32,928 nt of DNA, from positions 121,625 through 154,552 of the forward strand of contig MWCT01000008.1 of NCBI GenBank assembly GCA_002070185.1, written 5' to 3'. The translations under genes were made by a program, and so were the position numbers. This DNA is from a candidate division BRC1 bacterium ADurb.Bin183. Lineage in GTDB: Bacteria; Sumerlaeota; Sumerlaeia; MWCT01. The notes below the pieces were generated by a model. The model had not been told where the DNA came from. It saw only the letters and a program-made list of their open reading frames with translations, and did no database searches. Below, piece by piece: positions 1 to 7,231 of the stretch (its first letter is position 1; each line of letters opens with the position of its first letter).

Positions 1-368
1 GTCCGCCCACTCTCATCGCCCGGAATTGCCTCATCAAGATATGTATCGAGCGGGGCAAGAAGACCTGCCTGAACATATTTGGGATCGAGAACAGAGCCGG
101 CAACATCAGGCGGGCGATAGGCAAAGGCTGCGATTGCCAATCGTTCGCCGCCTTTTGCCCAACTTAAACATGTGTATTGAATATCCACATCGGGATGTTC
201 TTTTTCATAGCGGACAATGGATTCCTCCAGCCACTGCCGCACCGCCGGAAGCCGCGGAAAATCCCAGAATACAATCAAGGTTTTACCCTTTTCCCCGCGG
301 GGCGGAGCGCAGGATATGAGCAGCAATGAAATGCCGATAAATAATAAAATTGGATGTCGTTTATACAT
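1..368 (-). CDS. ABC transporter extracellular solute-binding lipoprotein, N-terminal part (cut by window edge)
   Basis: About 122 residues are visible, running off the left edge of the window. The protein starts at the ATG at 368, preceded by a GAGAGA-type ribosome binding site. The N-terminus is a short basic stretch, a hydrophobic segment and a lipobox (L17-I-S-C20), so it should be a lipid-anchored envelope protein. After the lipobox, the TLIVFWDFPRLPAVRQWLEE segment followed by YEKEHPDVDIQY is the typical opening of family 1 sugar-type extracellular solute-binding proteins. The later PPDVAGSV and GLLAPLDTYLDEA segments also fit that family. Such proteins deliver a sugar or related solute to an ABC permease. 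The permease genes would lie to the left, outside the window. The gene diverges from the AMP nucleosidase gene across 145 bp. The substrate cannot be told from this fragment. Confidence 0.85.
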   Translation of the reverse strand, partial: MYKRHPILLFIGISLLLISCAPPRGEKGKTLIVFWDFPRLPAVRQWLEESIVRYEKEHPDVDIQYTCLSWAKGGERLAIAAFAYRPPDVAGSVLDPKYVQAGLLAPLDTYLDEAIPGDESGR

Positions 369-513
369 TATTCTCTCTCATTATTTTATATTGGATGATG
401 AAAAAAATTACATGTCTCGATGAGAGTTCGAGTCAACCACATTTTTAATCATTCGGCTTGATTGGAAAAGAGAGGGCATATATGGAAAATTTTATAATAG
501 GAGTGAAAATCAC

Positions 514-1284
514 ATGAAATCAAAAAATCAGATTGTCGCCGACTGGCTGCCTCGCTACACAGGCACCCCATCGGATAAATTCGCAAAACATATTTTGCTT
601 GTTAATTTTAACAACTATGTCGAGTTATTTGCCCGACGTTTTAAAGTTTCCGTTGATGGCAAAGACAAACCCATGCCCAACGCCACAGCGAATGGAATCA
701 CAATTATCAATTTTAGCATGGGGAGCGCCAATGCCGCCACAATCATGGATTTGCTGAGCAGCATTCAGCCGAAAGCCTGTCTTTTCCTCGGCAAATGCGG
801 AGGACTAAAACGAAAAAATAAAATCGGCGACCTTATTCTCCCCATTGCGGCAATTCGAGGCGAGGGGACATCAAACGATTACTTCCCCTCCGAAGTGCCA
901 GCCCTGCCAGCCTTCAGTCTGCAAAAGGCTATTTCATCAACTATTCGCAATCATAACCGCGATTACTGGACTGGCACTGTTTATTCAACCAATAGACGCG
1001 TCTGGGAGCATGATGATGAATTCAAGCAATATCTCCGCCGCATCCGTTGCATGGCGATTGACATGGAAACAGCAACGATATTTATCACAGGATTTTTCAA
1101 TAAGATTCCAACCGGTGCCTTGCTTTTGGTTTCAGATCAACCAATGATTCCCGAAGGCATTAAAACTGCCGAAAGCGATAAAAAAGTCACGCGGGAATTT
1201 CTGGATATGCACCTGCAAATCGGAATTGAATCGCTCGGGGAATTAATAAATCACGGCGTGACTGTCAAGCATTTGAGATTTTAA
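514..1284 (+). CDS. amn: AMP nucleosidase, short form (PNP/UDP phosphorylase family)
   Basis: 256 residues. The protein belongs to the nucleoside phosphorylase / MTA-SAH nucleosidase fold. Visible motifs are the glycine-rich GKCGGL (93-98), which shapes the phosphate or ribose site, DMETAT (183-188) with the ribose-binding Met-Glu pair, and the Ser-Asp (207-208) that in this fold contacts the purine base. The length and the long insert with NDYFPSEVPALP match the short AMP nucleosidase subfamily of about 258 residues, not the ~480-residue E. coli Amn. The expected reaction is AMP + water to adenine + ribose 5-phosphate, a cytosolic purine-balance step. The ATG at 514 has an AGGAG 11 bases upstream. 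A TATAAT lies at 493-498 but has no convincing -35. MTA/SAH nucleosidase activity is the main alternative. Confidence 0.85.
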   Translation: MKSKNQIVADWLPRYTGTPSDKFAKHILLVNFNNYVELFARRFKVSVDGKDKPMPNATANGITIINFSMGSANAATIMDLLSSIQPKACLFLGKCGGLKRKNKIGDLILPIAAIRGEGTSNDYFPSEVPALPAFSLQKAISSTIRNHNRDYWTGTVYSTNRRVWEHDDEFKQYLRRIRCMAIDMETATIFITGFFNKIPTGALLLVSDQPMIPEGIKTAESDKKVTREFLDMHLQIGIESLGELINHGVTVKHLRF

Positions 1285-1449
1285 GCCAAAGCATCCCTCC
1301 CGCAAACTTTGCCCATCATGAGTGCGGGAAATATTACGCCTTGCGCGTTTTGCTGCGTCAAACGCCAAGATGCGCATTGATGACGCATCGAAGAATCCGT
1401 ATTATTAAAATTCAAAAAGCGCCGCCGAGAAAAAATGATGCGGTGTTTT

Positions 1450-2427
1450 TCAGAGCGCAATCCACTTTTTCATTTTTATCGAACGATATGCGGCGTCAAT
1501 TATCTCATTGGCGCGAACGCCGTCTTCAACGCCCGGACCGCAACTTTTTTTGCCTTCTATGATTCCGATAAAATTGCGAATCTCATCCTCGAAACGGCGA
1601 TTGATATCGCGCTTGATAGGTATGTCGCGCCAATCTTTATCGCCCTCAAAACGCGCGCGGAATGGTCCCCAATATTCATAAATTATCTTGCCTTTGGTTC
1701 CGCTGACCTCGAGATATGCCTGCCCGATAGCCACATTCCAGCTCGCTTCAATAACGCCTATAGAGCCCGCGGAATTTTGAAGAAGAACGCATGAGGTATC
1801 CTCCACTTTCAAACCAGCCATACGGGATGCCGTGCGCGCGCTCACGCTTTTTGCCTCCCCGCATAGATAGCGAAATAGGTCTATACTGTGAACGCTCGTG
1901 TCAATCAAACACCCGCCGCCGGAATATTTGGGATTGGAAAACCACCGCTGTTGAACCCCATCAAATCTGGAGGAGAATTGATTTCTGAAAAAAACAACCT
2001 CGCCCAATTTGCCCGAATCAATTATTTTCTTAATCTGCATAATAGGCTCGACAAATCTATGGCAAAAAGCCGTCATAAAAGTTGCTTTTGCCGATTTTAC
2101 AGCCTTTTGGATGGCACGTGCATCAACAACATTATGCGCAAGAGGCTTCTCGCTGATAATGTGCCGAACGCCTTTTTTCAACGCCTCCTCCACAATCGCA
2201 CGGTGTAAATTCGGCGGCGTGCAAACGCTGATGATATCCGGTTTATCTTTCTTAAAAAGTTCATCCAAACTGCCATAAGCCGCCGTGTTGAATTGTGCGG
2301 CAACCTTCTTTGTCAATTCCATTTGCGGATCAACCATGCCGATGATTTTACAACCCTTGATGGCGCGGCATCCATCCGCATGTTGCTGTCCCACCCATCC
2401 GCAGCCGACGATTGCAATCTTATACAT
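1450..2427 (-). CDS. Gfo/Idh/MocA family NAD(P)-dependent oxidoreductase
   Basis: 325 residues. The N-terminal Rossmann domain carries GCGWVG (8-13) for dinucleotide binding. EKPLA (93-97) holds the catalytic Lys94 typical of this family, and GGGCLIDTSVHSIDL (171-185) supplies the Asp176/His180 pair in the C-terminal alpha/beta domain. Members oxidise or reduce sugars, inositols or related cyclic substrates in the cytosol; the substrate is not predictable here. The start is set at the ATG at 2427 because AGGAG (2434-2438) sits 6 bases upstream. The in-frame TTG at 2433 is too close to that site. The gene follows the kinase/HD operon on the same strand but is separated by 167 bp and a probable terminator. 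A cut-off sugar-binding protein gene lies nearby, which fits carbohydrate metabolism without proving a link. Confidence 0.88.
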   Translation of the reverse strand: MYKIAIVGCGWVGQQHADGCRAIKGCKIIGMVDPQMELTKKVAAQFNTAAYGSLDELFKKDKPDIISVCTPPNLHRAIVEEALKKGVRHIISEKPLAHNVVDARAIQKAVKSAKATFMTAFCHRFVEPIMQIKKIIDSGKLGEVVFFRNQFSSRFDGVQQRWFSNPKYSGGGCLIDTSVHSIDLFRYLCGEAKSVSARTASRMAGLKVEDTSCVLLQNSAGSIGVIEASWNVAIGQAYLEVSGTKGKIIYEYWGPFRARFEGDKDWRDIPIKRDINRRFEDEIRNFIGIIEGKKSCGPGVEDGVRANEIIDAAYRSIKMKKWIAL

Positions 2428-2540
2428 AGACAACTCCTTTTGTCATAAAAATATTTTGTTTATACTCGCGACAATCGAACAAATAAAATGCTTCCGAAAA
2501 ATATTTTCGCTGTCCATAAAATAAATCAATCAGCATTGCG

Positions 2541-2584
2541 AAAAAAAGCCGTGAGGCTATGGCATTCAATTAAACGCTTAATTG
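2541..2584 (-). terminator. Probable terminator of the kinase/HD operon
   Basis: Two hairpins lie just after the HD gene stop at 2595. The first is CAATTAA/TTAATTG, a 7-bp stem (2567-2573 with 2578-2584) and a 4-base loop. The second is a 4-bp AGCC/GGCT stem (2547-2558). It is followed directly on the minus strand by seven Ts (2547-2541). The short second stem makes this less certain than a textbook site, but the T run and position fit. Confidence 0.5.
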
Positions 2585-2594
2585 GGGAATGATT

Positions 2595-3194
2595 TCAGAG
2601 ATGTGCAACACCGCAAAACACAACATGGCGATTGAAGACTTCCATAAAAAGGGCGCTTTTTTTAAGCCCTGCCTGAACTTCAGGCGATTTTTCCTCAAAA
2701 GGTTCCAGAACAAATACAACGGTTGACTCCGTTAACTGACATTGGACTTTTTTCACAAAATTGGTATGCGTGCGGTCAAGCCCGTCGGCGATTCTCAACA
2801 AGGCGGCAAGTTTTTTGACCCGTCCCTTGTCCTTCTCTTCAAGGGCATTAAAAAATTTATGCTTTTTCTTGGGCGGCGATTTTCGATGATAACGGGCAAT
2901 CAATGCAATCAACATTTGATCCAACTCATTCAATCCGGAGAAATCGGCTTTTCGTATTAAATCAAATGACACCTTGTGATGATTTTCCTCGTCATATAAA
3001 AAACCCACATCGTGCGAAATCGCCGCCGCCTGCAAAAGAAATCTGTCGTGCTCATCCAGCCCATGAAGCGGACGCAGGTCATCAAATATCATAAGGGCAA
3101 GAATAGAGACTTGCCGCATGTGGTCTGGAGCCCATTTAAAGGTCTCCATCCACCTGTTCATAATCTCAATTATTTTTTTGCGCGCTATTCCCAT
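2595..3194 (-). CDS. Stand-alone HD-domain phosphohydrolase, like the C-terminal domain of Ppx/GppA
   Basis: 199 residues. It matches the HD half of the exopolyphosphatase/GppA family: a leading helix, ...HMRQVSILALMIFDDL, then RPLHGLDEHDRFLLQAA, the metal-binding HD pair (H61-D62), NHHK (71-74), IARYHRK and the LAALLRIADGLDRTH signature. The actin-like phosphatase domain (~300 residues) that precedes it in Ppx is absent, so this is a freestanding HD protein. The start at ATG 3194 overlaps the ROK gene by 29 bp and keeps the first family helix. ATG 3161 is the alternative, and no strong ribosome binding site decides. It is the last gene of the four-gene operon. A phosphohydrolase role on nucleotides or polyphosphate is inferred from the family only. 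Confidence 0.75.
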   Translation of the reverse strand: MGIARKKIIEIMNRWMETFKWAPDHMRQVSILALMIFDDLRPLHGLDEHDRFLLQAAAISHDVGFLYDEENHHKVSFDLIRKADFSGLNELDQMLIALIARYHRKSPPKKKHKFFNALEEKDKGRVKKLAALLRIADGLDRTHTNFVKKVQCQLTESTVVFVLEPFEEKSPEVQAGLKKSALFMEVFNRHVVFCGVAHL

Positions 3195-4212
3195 TTGCAA
3201 GGCAATCCCAAGTATGAAAAGCCGCGCCGATAATACCGGCGTCGTCGCCCAATAAGGCGCGAAGGATTTTCGTCTCCTTAAACATGGCAGGGATGGAATG
3301 AACATCCGCCGATTTGATTATCTGCTGGAAAAAGGAATTATCAAGCGCCTCAATTAGACCGCCTCCTAATATGACGGCATCCGGATTAAAAATCGCAATA
3401 ATAGAAGCCACGCCGCGCCCAATATAAAAAGCGGCATTTTTTAAAACTTTAACAGTTAACGCATCGCCCTCCTGCCATGCCTTCGCGATGGCATTGCTTT
3501 TGATAGAAAGAATGTCCTCGCTTTTTTCCATGAGAAGAGAGGTTTTTTCGCCTTGCTTGACGGCATTGGCAATATCTCGAACGACCGCAAGCCTCCCCGC
3601 TATCGCCTCAAAACAGCCCCTCCGTCCGCAACCGCACAGCGGTCCATCCAAAACCATTGGAATATGCCCCACCTCGCCCGCCATGAACGAAGCGCCCTCA
3701 TATAATTTGCCGTCAATGATAATGCCGCCGCCGATGCCCGTGCCAACGAACATGCCAAAAATGTTTTTCATTCCCACGCCAGCCCCAAAGCGTTGCTCGC
3801 CAAGAGTTCCGAGGTTGACATCATTTTCCAAAAAGACCGGGACGCCTAAATCATCTTCAAGGAGTTTTTTTAACGGGACTTCTTTCCAATTCAGATTGGG
3901 GGCAAAGTGGATAATGCCCGCGATTGGATTCATGGCGCCGGGCGCGCCGATTCCCACGCCCGCAATGTCCGCAAGGGGAATGCCTGCCTCCTGCGCCGCG
4001 CCCCGGGCGCAGGTTGCAATCCGTTGAACCACTTCTTGAAAAGGTTTTTCTGCTTTGGTGCGTTTCTTGAATCGCGATAAAATTTTTCCAGTTGCATCAA
4101 TTGTTGAGGCAAGAATTTTTGTGCCGCCCAAATCAATCCCGATTACAGGATGCTCCGCGGCGCTTCGTTCCATTGGTTTTTCCTTTGTCTCTTTGGATTG
4201 GCTTGCCGGCAT
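3166..4212 (-). CDS. ROK family sugar kinase (glucokinase-like)
   Basis: 348 residues, the usual ROK length. DLGGTK (27-32) is the ATP phosphate-binding motif. An Glu-Asn-Asp triplet in FLENDVNLGTLGE supplies the catalytic Asp. EVGH and the zinc-binding CGCGRRGCFE complete the ROK signature. No N-terminal winged helix is present, so it is a kinase rather than a ROK repressor. The expected reaction is ATP-dependent 6-phosphorylation of glucose or another hexose in the cytosol; N-acetylmannosamine or fructose remain possible. Two adjacent ATGs (4215, 4212) follow AGGAG at 4219-4223, and 4212 has the better 6-base spacing. The first 20 residues are an uncommon polar extension. The gene sits 39 bp after thymidylate-kinase-like B and overlaps the HD gene. 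Confidence 0.88.
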   Translation of the reverse strand: MPASQSKETKEKPMERSAAEHPVIGIDLGGTKILASTIDATGKILSRFKKRTKAEKPFQEVVQRIATCARGAAQEAGIPLADIAGVGIGAPGAMNPIAGIIHFAPNLNWKEVPLKKLLEDDLGVPVFLENDVNLGTLGEQRFGAGVGMKNIFGMFVGTGIGGGIIIDGKLYEGASFMAGEVGHIPMVLDGPLCGCGRRGCFEAIAGRLAVVRDIANAVKQGEKTSLLMEKSEDILSIKSNAIAKAWQEGDALTVKVLKNAAFYIGRGVASIIAIFNPDAVILGGGLIEALDNSFFQQIIKSADVHSIPAMFKETKILRALLGDDAGIIGAAFHTWDCLANGNSAQKNN

Positions 4213-4251
4213 CATTTACTCCTCAATGGTATATCAACCGCCCCAAAATAT

Positions 4252-4941
4252 TTATTGAGGAAGGAGTTTGGAGATACGCGTCTTCAGGTCGTTGAAAATT
4301 GTTTTCATGCTGCGATTGCCGTTAATAATCTGGAAACCGTATTCATCTTGCATTTTTTTGAATTGTTTCTGAATCTGATGCTGATAACTAAAAAAACTGC
4401 GGAACATATCCGAAGAATATCCAATATCCATACCCGATTCCCAATAATCGAGCGTGGCTTTTTTTTGAAAGTTGCGCTCAATAAGTATCTGTGGGCGAAC
4501 CATCATATAAAAAACAGCATCGGGAATAATAGCCATTCCATAAAGCGATTTTACCCATGCAGGGTCTGCCCCGCGCACGATAGCCCGCGCCATAAGCGTG
4601 TAAATATATCGGTCGGAAAGAACAATGAATCCCGCGCGAAGAGCGGGGATAATCGCATTCTCCAGCTGATCCATAAAGTCAGTGGCATAAAAAAGACGCA
4701 TGGTTATCGGACCGACGGCTTTATTCTGCTGAGCGGCAATAACCTGCTTTGATATCAGAGTGGAACGTTTCAGCCCTACATTGACCACAGCATAACCTTC
4801 GTGTTCCAGCCAGTTGGTCAGCATATTAATTTGCGCGGAACGTCCCGAACCGTCCGAGCCTTCAATAACAAATAATTTACCCGAAAGGGCGTCGGCAACA
4901 ACATTGGGAGGGACAATCTCATAAAACTGCTTTGGGCTCAT
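4252..4941 (-). CDS. Thymidylate-kinase-like protein B, P-loop Lys replaced by Arg
   Basis: 229 residues. The fold matches thymidylate kinase: VIEGSDGSGRSAQ P-loop (28-35), DR of VLSDRYIYT, a region YWESGMDIG shared with its neighbour, and a C-terminal helix. The invariant P-loop lysine is Arg34 (GSDGSGRS), which would weaken or abolish normal nucleotide phosphate binding. The start is ATG 4941, not the in-frame ATG at 4956: 4941 forms an ATGA overlap with the stop of gene A and has GGAG nine bases upstream. A and B share the order of motifs and the unusual EaGMDl block, so they are tandem paralogues. B could be a pseudo-kinase partner of A, or a kinase that tolerates Arg. Confidence 0.8.
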   Translation of the reverse strand: MSPKQFYEIVPPNVVADALSGKLFVIEGSDGSGRSAQINMLTNWLEHEGYAVVNVGLKRSTLISKQVIAAQQNKAVGPITMRLFYATDFMDQLENAIIPALRAGFIVLSDRYIYTLMARAIVRGADPAWVKSLYGMAIIPDAVFYMMVRPQILIERNFQKKATLDYWESGMDIGYSSDMFRSFFSYQHQIQKQFKKMQDEYGFQIINGNRSMKTIFNDLKTRISKLLPQ

Positions 4942-5630
4942 TTGAATGGTCTCCATTTGTAACGAGATAAATCAATTTTTTCAGCGATAATTCGGCGAAC
5001 CTGTTCTTGTTGTTTTTCCACCGGCTGCGATGCATCAATAACCAGCATGTTATATTCTTCAACCAATTTATGATATTCCTCATTGATGCGCCCTTGAAAA
5101 ATGCGGAAACTCTCAACAATATCCTCAGACAGATTAAGGTCCATCCCCGCCTCATGATATTTCAATTTGGGACGCCCCGCAAGAATGCGATTCAGAGCCG
5201 TTTCGAGAGGAACCTTGAAAAAAAAGGTGATGGTCGGATGAACCGCAAAACTATAAAGCCTTCGGAGCCAGCCCCGATCGCAATTGCGCACAGAATCGCG
5301 GGCAAGCGCTGTATAAATATATCGGTCTGCAAGCACAATATATCCCGCGCGCAGGAGGGGCATTATCTGCCGTTCATAACGGTCTGCCAAATCCGTGCAA
5401 TGGATTAGGCTGAATGTCGTTGGCGTCAAAAGATTCCGTTTCTTGGCTTTCTGAGTTGCTGGTTTGACCGCAAGAGACGAGTTCCACTCTGTAAAAAAAA
5501 CCTTGTAACCCTCAATCTCAAGCCAGCGCTTGATAAGGTGAATCTGTGTTGATTTGCCTGAACCATCGAGCCCCTCAACAGCAATCAACACACCCGGATA
5601 ATTCAATTGAGCGGGTGATATTATCTCCAT
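4938..5630 (-). CDS. Thymidylate-kinase-like protein A (canonical P-loop)
   Basis: 230 residues. It has an intact P-loop (EGLDGSGKST, Lys26-Ser27), the DR motif in VLADRYIYTALARDS, and a KYHEAGMDLNLSED block where ordinary thymidylate kinases have their lid-proximal helix. It should be a cytosolic nucleoside monophosphate kinase, dTMP to dTDP being the family reaction. It diverges enough from housekeeping Tmk that the substrate may differ. It starts at ATG 5630 with only a weak GAAAG upstream. It is the first gene of the operon A-B-ROK-HD, driven by a good promoter at 5690-5717. The stop codon overlaps the start of gene B (ATGA), implying coupled translation. Confidence 0.82.
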   Translation of the reverse strand: MEIISPAQLNYPGVLIAVEGLDGSGKSTQIHLIKRWLEIEGYKVFFTEWNSSLAVKPATQKAKKRNLLTPTTFSLIHCTDLADRYERQIMPLLRAGYIVLADRYIYTALARDSVRNCDRGWLRRLYSFAVHPTITFFFKVPLETALNRILAGRPKLKYHEAGMDLNLSEDIVESFRIFQGRINEEYHKLVEEYNMLVIDASQPVEKQQEQVRRIIAEKIDLSRYKWRPFK

Positions 5631-5689
5631 GTCTATACACTTTCAAAGATATTTTTACGAATGCACGACCTCAAAATAAAAGGTTTTCA

Positions 5690-5717
5690 ATTAGAAAATT
5701 TGCCGCTTATACGTCAA
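5690..5717 (-). promoter_or_regulatory. Sigma-70-type promoter of the kinase/HD operon
   Basis: On the minus strand TTGACG (5717-5712) is followed after 16 bases by TCTAAT (5695-5690), five of six matches at each box. It lies about 60 bp upstream of the start of thymidylate-kinase-like A, with no competing gene in between. Confidence 0.5.
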
Positions 5718-5753
5718 TATAAATTGCAGTTTGCGCCGGGCAAAAATTTTTTC

Positions 5754-5783
5754 TTGAAACGCAAATCCGATTTTTAATATAAA
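5754..5783 (+). promoter_or_regulatory. Candidate promoter of the CorC-like gene pair
   Basis: TTGAAA (5754-5759), an 18-base spacer and TATAAA (5778-5783) lie about 50 bp upstream of the TTG start at 5834. The 203-bp gap thus carries divergent promoters with their -35 boxes about 37 bp apart. Confidence 0.4.
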
Positions 5784-5833
5784 TTACAATTGGAAGCGTA
5801 TCATATAGAACCCGTATTGAGAAAGGTTTTGTT

Positions 5834-7231
5834 TTGGATTCCGACCCGCCGGCACAAAAAAGAGCCGTTATCTTAATATTCCTGGCAACAGGTATTTTGG
5901 TTTTGGGAATTTTTGCCGCCTTTGCCGAAACAAACAATCGTCCGCCCGCTATTCATTTAACGCCCTATTTCAAACATATACTCTGGGTTTTTCTCGCTTT
6001 ATTTCTGCTGCATTCTGGTTTTTTTTCCGCCAGCGAAACAGCGCTTTTCTCGTTGGACCGTCTCCGTCTTTCGCAGATAGAAGCGGAACATCCCACCGGC
6101 TATCGTTCAATAAAAAAACTTCTCGATACCTCCCATTCAACGCTGACATCCATCCTTCTTTTGAATCGGTTTGCCAACGTGGGGGCAACTATATCGGCGG
6201 GAGCCTTGTCAGAAATATACTTTAAAGGAAATCCCATTCTCGGTTTTTTTATCGGCGCCGTCAGCGTCATCCTGCTTATATTGATACTCGGCGAAATCAT
6301 GCCAAAAACCTACGCCATCGAGCGCGCCAAAAACCTTTCCCGATACATCTCGCCGATACTCATCTTTTACATCCGCCTTGCCGCTCCCCTGCGTTATCTG
6401 GTGGACTTGATTAATGGAATTATTTTCCGCGCTTTGAAAATTTCGCCGGCGGATAATGCTGAAACAACCACGGAAGAAGACCTTAAAATGATTTTAATGT
6501 CAGGCGAATTCGACAACCTTCTTGGTGAAGATGAAAAAGAAATGATAGACAGCGTCCTTGAATTGCGCGAAAAAACTGTTGATGAAGTCATGACGCCCCG
6601 CATTGAACTGGAAGCGTTTCCCACAAGTCTATCGCAGGAAGAACTGATTCAGCAAATCCGTAAAGGAACCCATAGCAGAGTAATCATCTATGACGAAGAC
6701 CTAGACCATATTCTGGGGACTTTGCATGTGAAAGAGTTGCTCCTTCATCCCGAACGCCCCTATTTGGAATTCATACGCGAACCGTTCAAAGTGCCGATGA
6801 AAAAAGAACTTACCACACTGTTGCGCGAAATGCAAAAATCGCGCATCCACATGGCGGTTGTGTTGGATGAATACGGCGGAACAGCTGGGATTGCAACCAT
6901 GCACGACCTCCTTGAAGAAATTGTCGGCGATATTAAAGACGCCAAAGAGGCGGCATCAGACCAATCGTCCGTTATTCGCCTTGACCGCAACCACTTCCAA
7001 GTTCTGGGAAAAGTTGAAGTTGCAGAGTTGAACGAAAATTTTGGGCTGGGGCTTGATGAAGAACTGGCGCGGTCAATGGGAGGGTATGTGTTTAATTTGC
7101 TGGGACGCGTTCCCATTGAAGGAGAGGTGTTTGAATCATCCGGCTGGCGTTTTTATATTCTGAGAATGGACGGCAACCGAATTGATAAGGTTTCAATGAA
7201 AAGGATTCAGGAAAAACCAAAAGATGAGTGA
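5834..7231 (+). CDS. CNNM/CorC-HlyC family membrane protein, first of a tandem pair
   Basis: 465 residues. Order of parts: an N-terminal hydrophobic segment (about 12-32), a DUF21/CNNM membrane domain (about 45-195) beginning at HSGFFSASETALFSLDR, a CBS pair (about 225-340) with VDEVMTPRIEL and DEYGGTAGIATMHDLLEEIVGDI, and a C-terminal CorC_HlyC domain (about 360-455) with GGYVFNLLGRVP. Relatives are Mg2+/Co2+ efflux or resistance proteins, regulated through nucleotide binding at CBS domains; the ion here is not known. The start is a TTG at 5834 with GAGAAAGG seven bases upstream. No ATG is available before the membrane region. The stop overlaps the ATG of the next, paralogous gene by 8 bp. 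Confidence 0.88.
   Translation: MDSDPPAQKRAVILIFLATGILVLGIFAAFAETNNRPPAIHLTPYFKHILWVFLALFLLHSGFFSASETALFSLDRLRLSQIEAEHPTGYRSIKKLLDTSHSTLTSILLLNRFANVGATISAGALSEIYFKGNPILGFFIGAVSVILLILILGEIMPKTYAIERAKNLSRYISPILIFYIRLAAPLRYLVDLINGIIFRALKISPADNAETTTEEDLKMILMSGEFDNLLGEDEKEMIDSVLELREKTVDEVMTPRIELEAFPTSLSQEELIQQIRKGTHSRVIIYDEDLDHILGTLHVKELLLHPERPYLEFIREPFKVPMKKELTTLLREMQKSRIHMAVVLDEYGGTAGIATMHDLLEEIVGDIKDAKEAASDQSSVIRLDRNHFQVLGKVEVAELNENFGLGLDEELARSMGGYVFNLLGRVPIEGEVFESSGWRFYILRMDGNRIDKVSMKRIQEKPKDE

Noticed and set aside
26..319. 97-residue plus-strand frame at the left edge
   Set aside because: It is antisense to the solute-binding lipoprotein, which has a signal peptide, lipobox and family motifs.
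1298..1389. Inverted repeats TCCCGCA/TGCGGGA (1298-1329) and GATGCG/CGCATC (1369-1389) as terminators between converging genes
   Set aside because: Stems of 6-7 bp, one with an 18-base loop, and no T runs; not enough to call.
3488..4027. 179-residue open frame antisense to the ROK kinase gene
   Set aside because: It lies wholly opposite a gene with clear catalytic motifs; the composition (Pro/Ser/Met-rich) is that of a codon-bias shadow.
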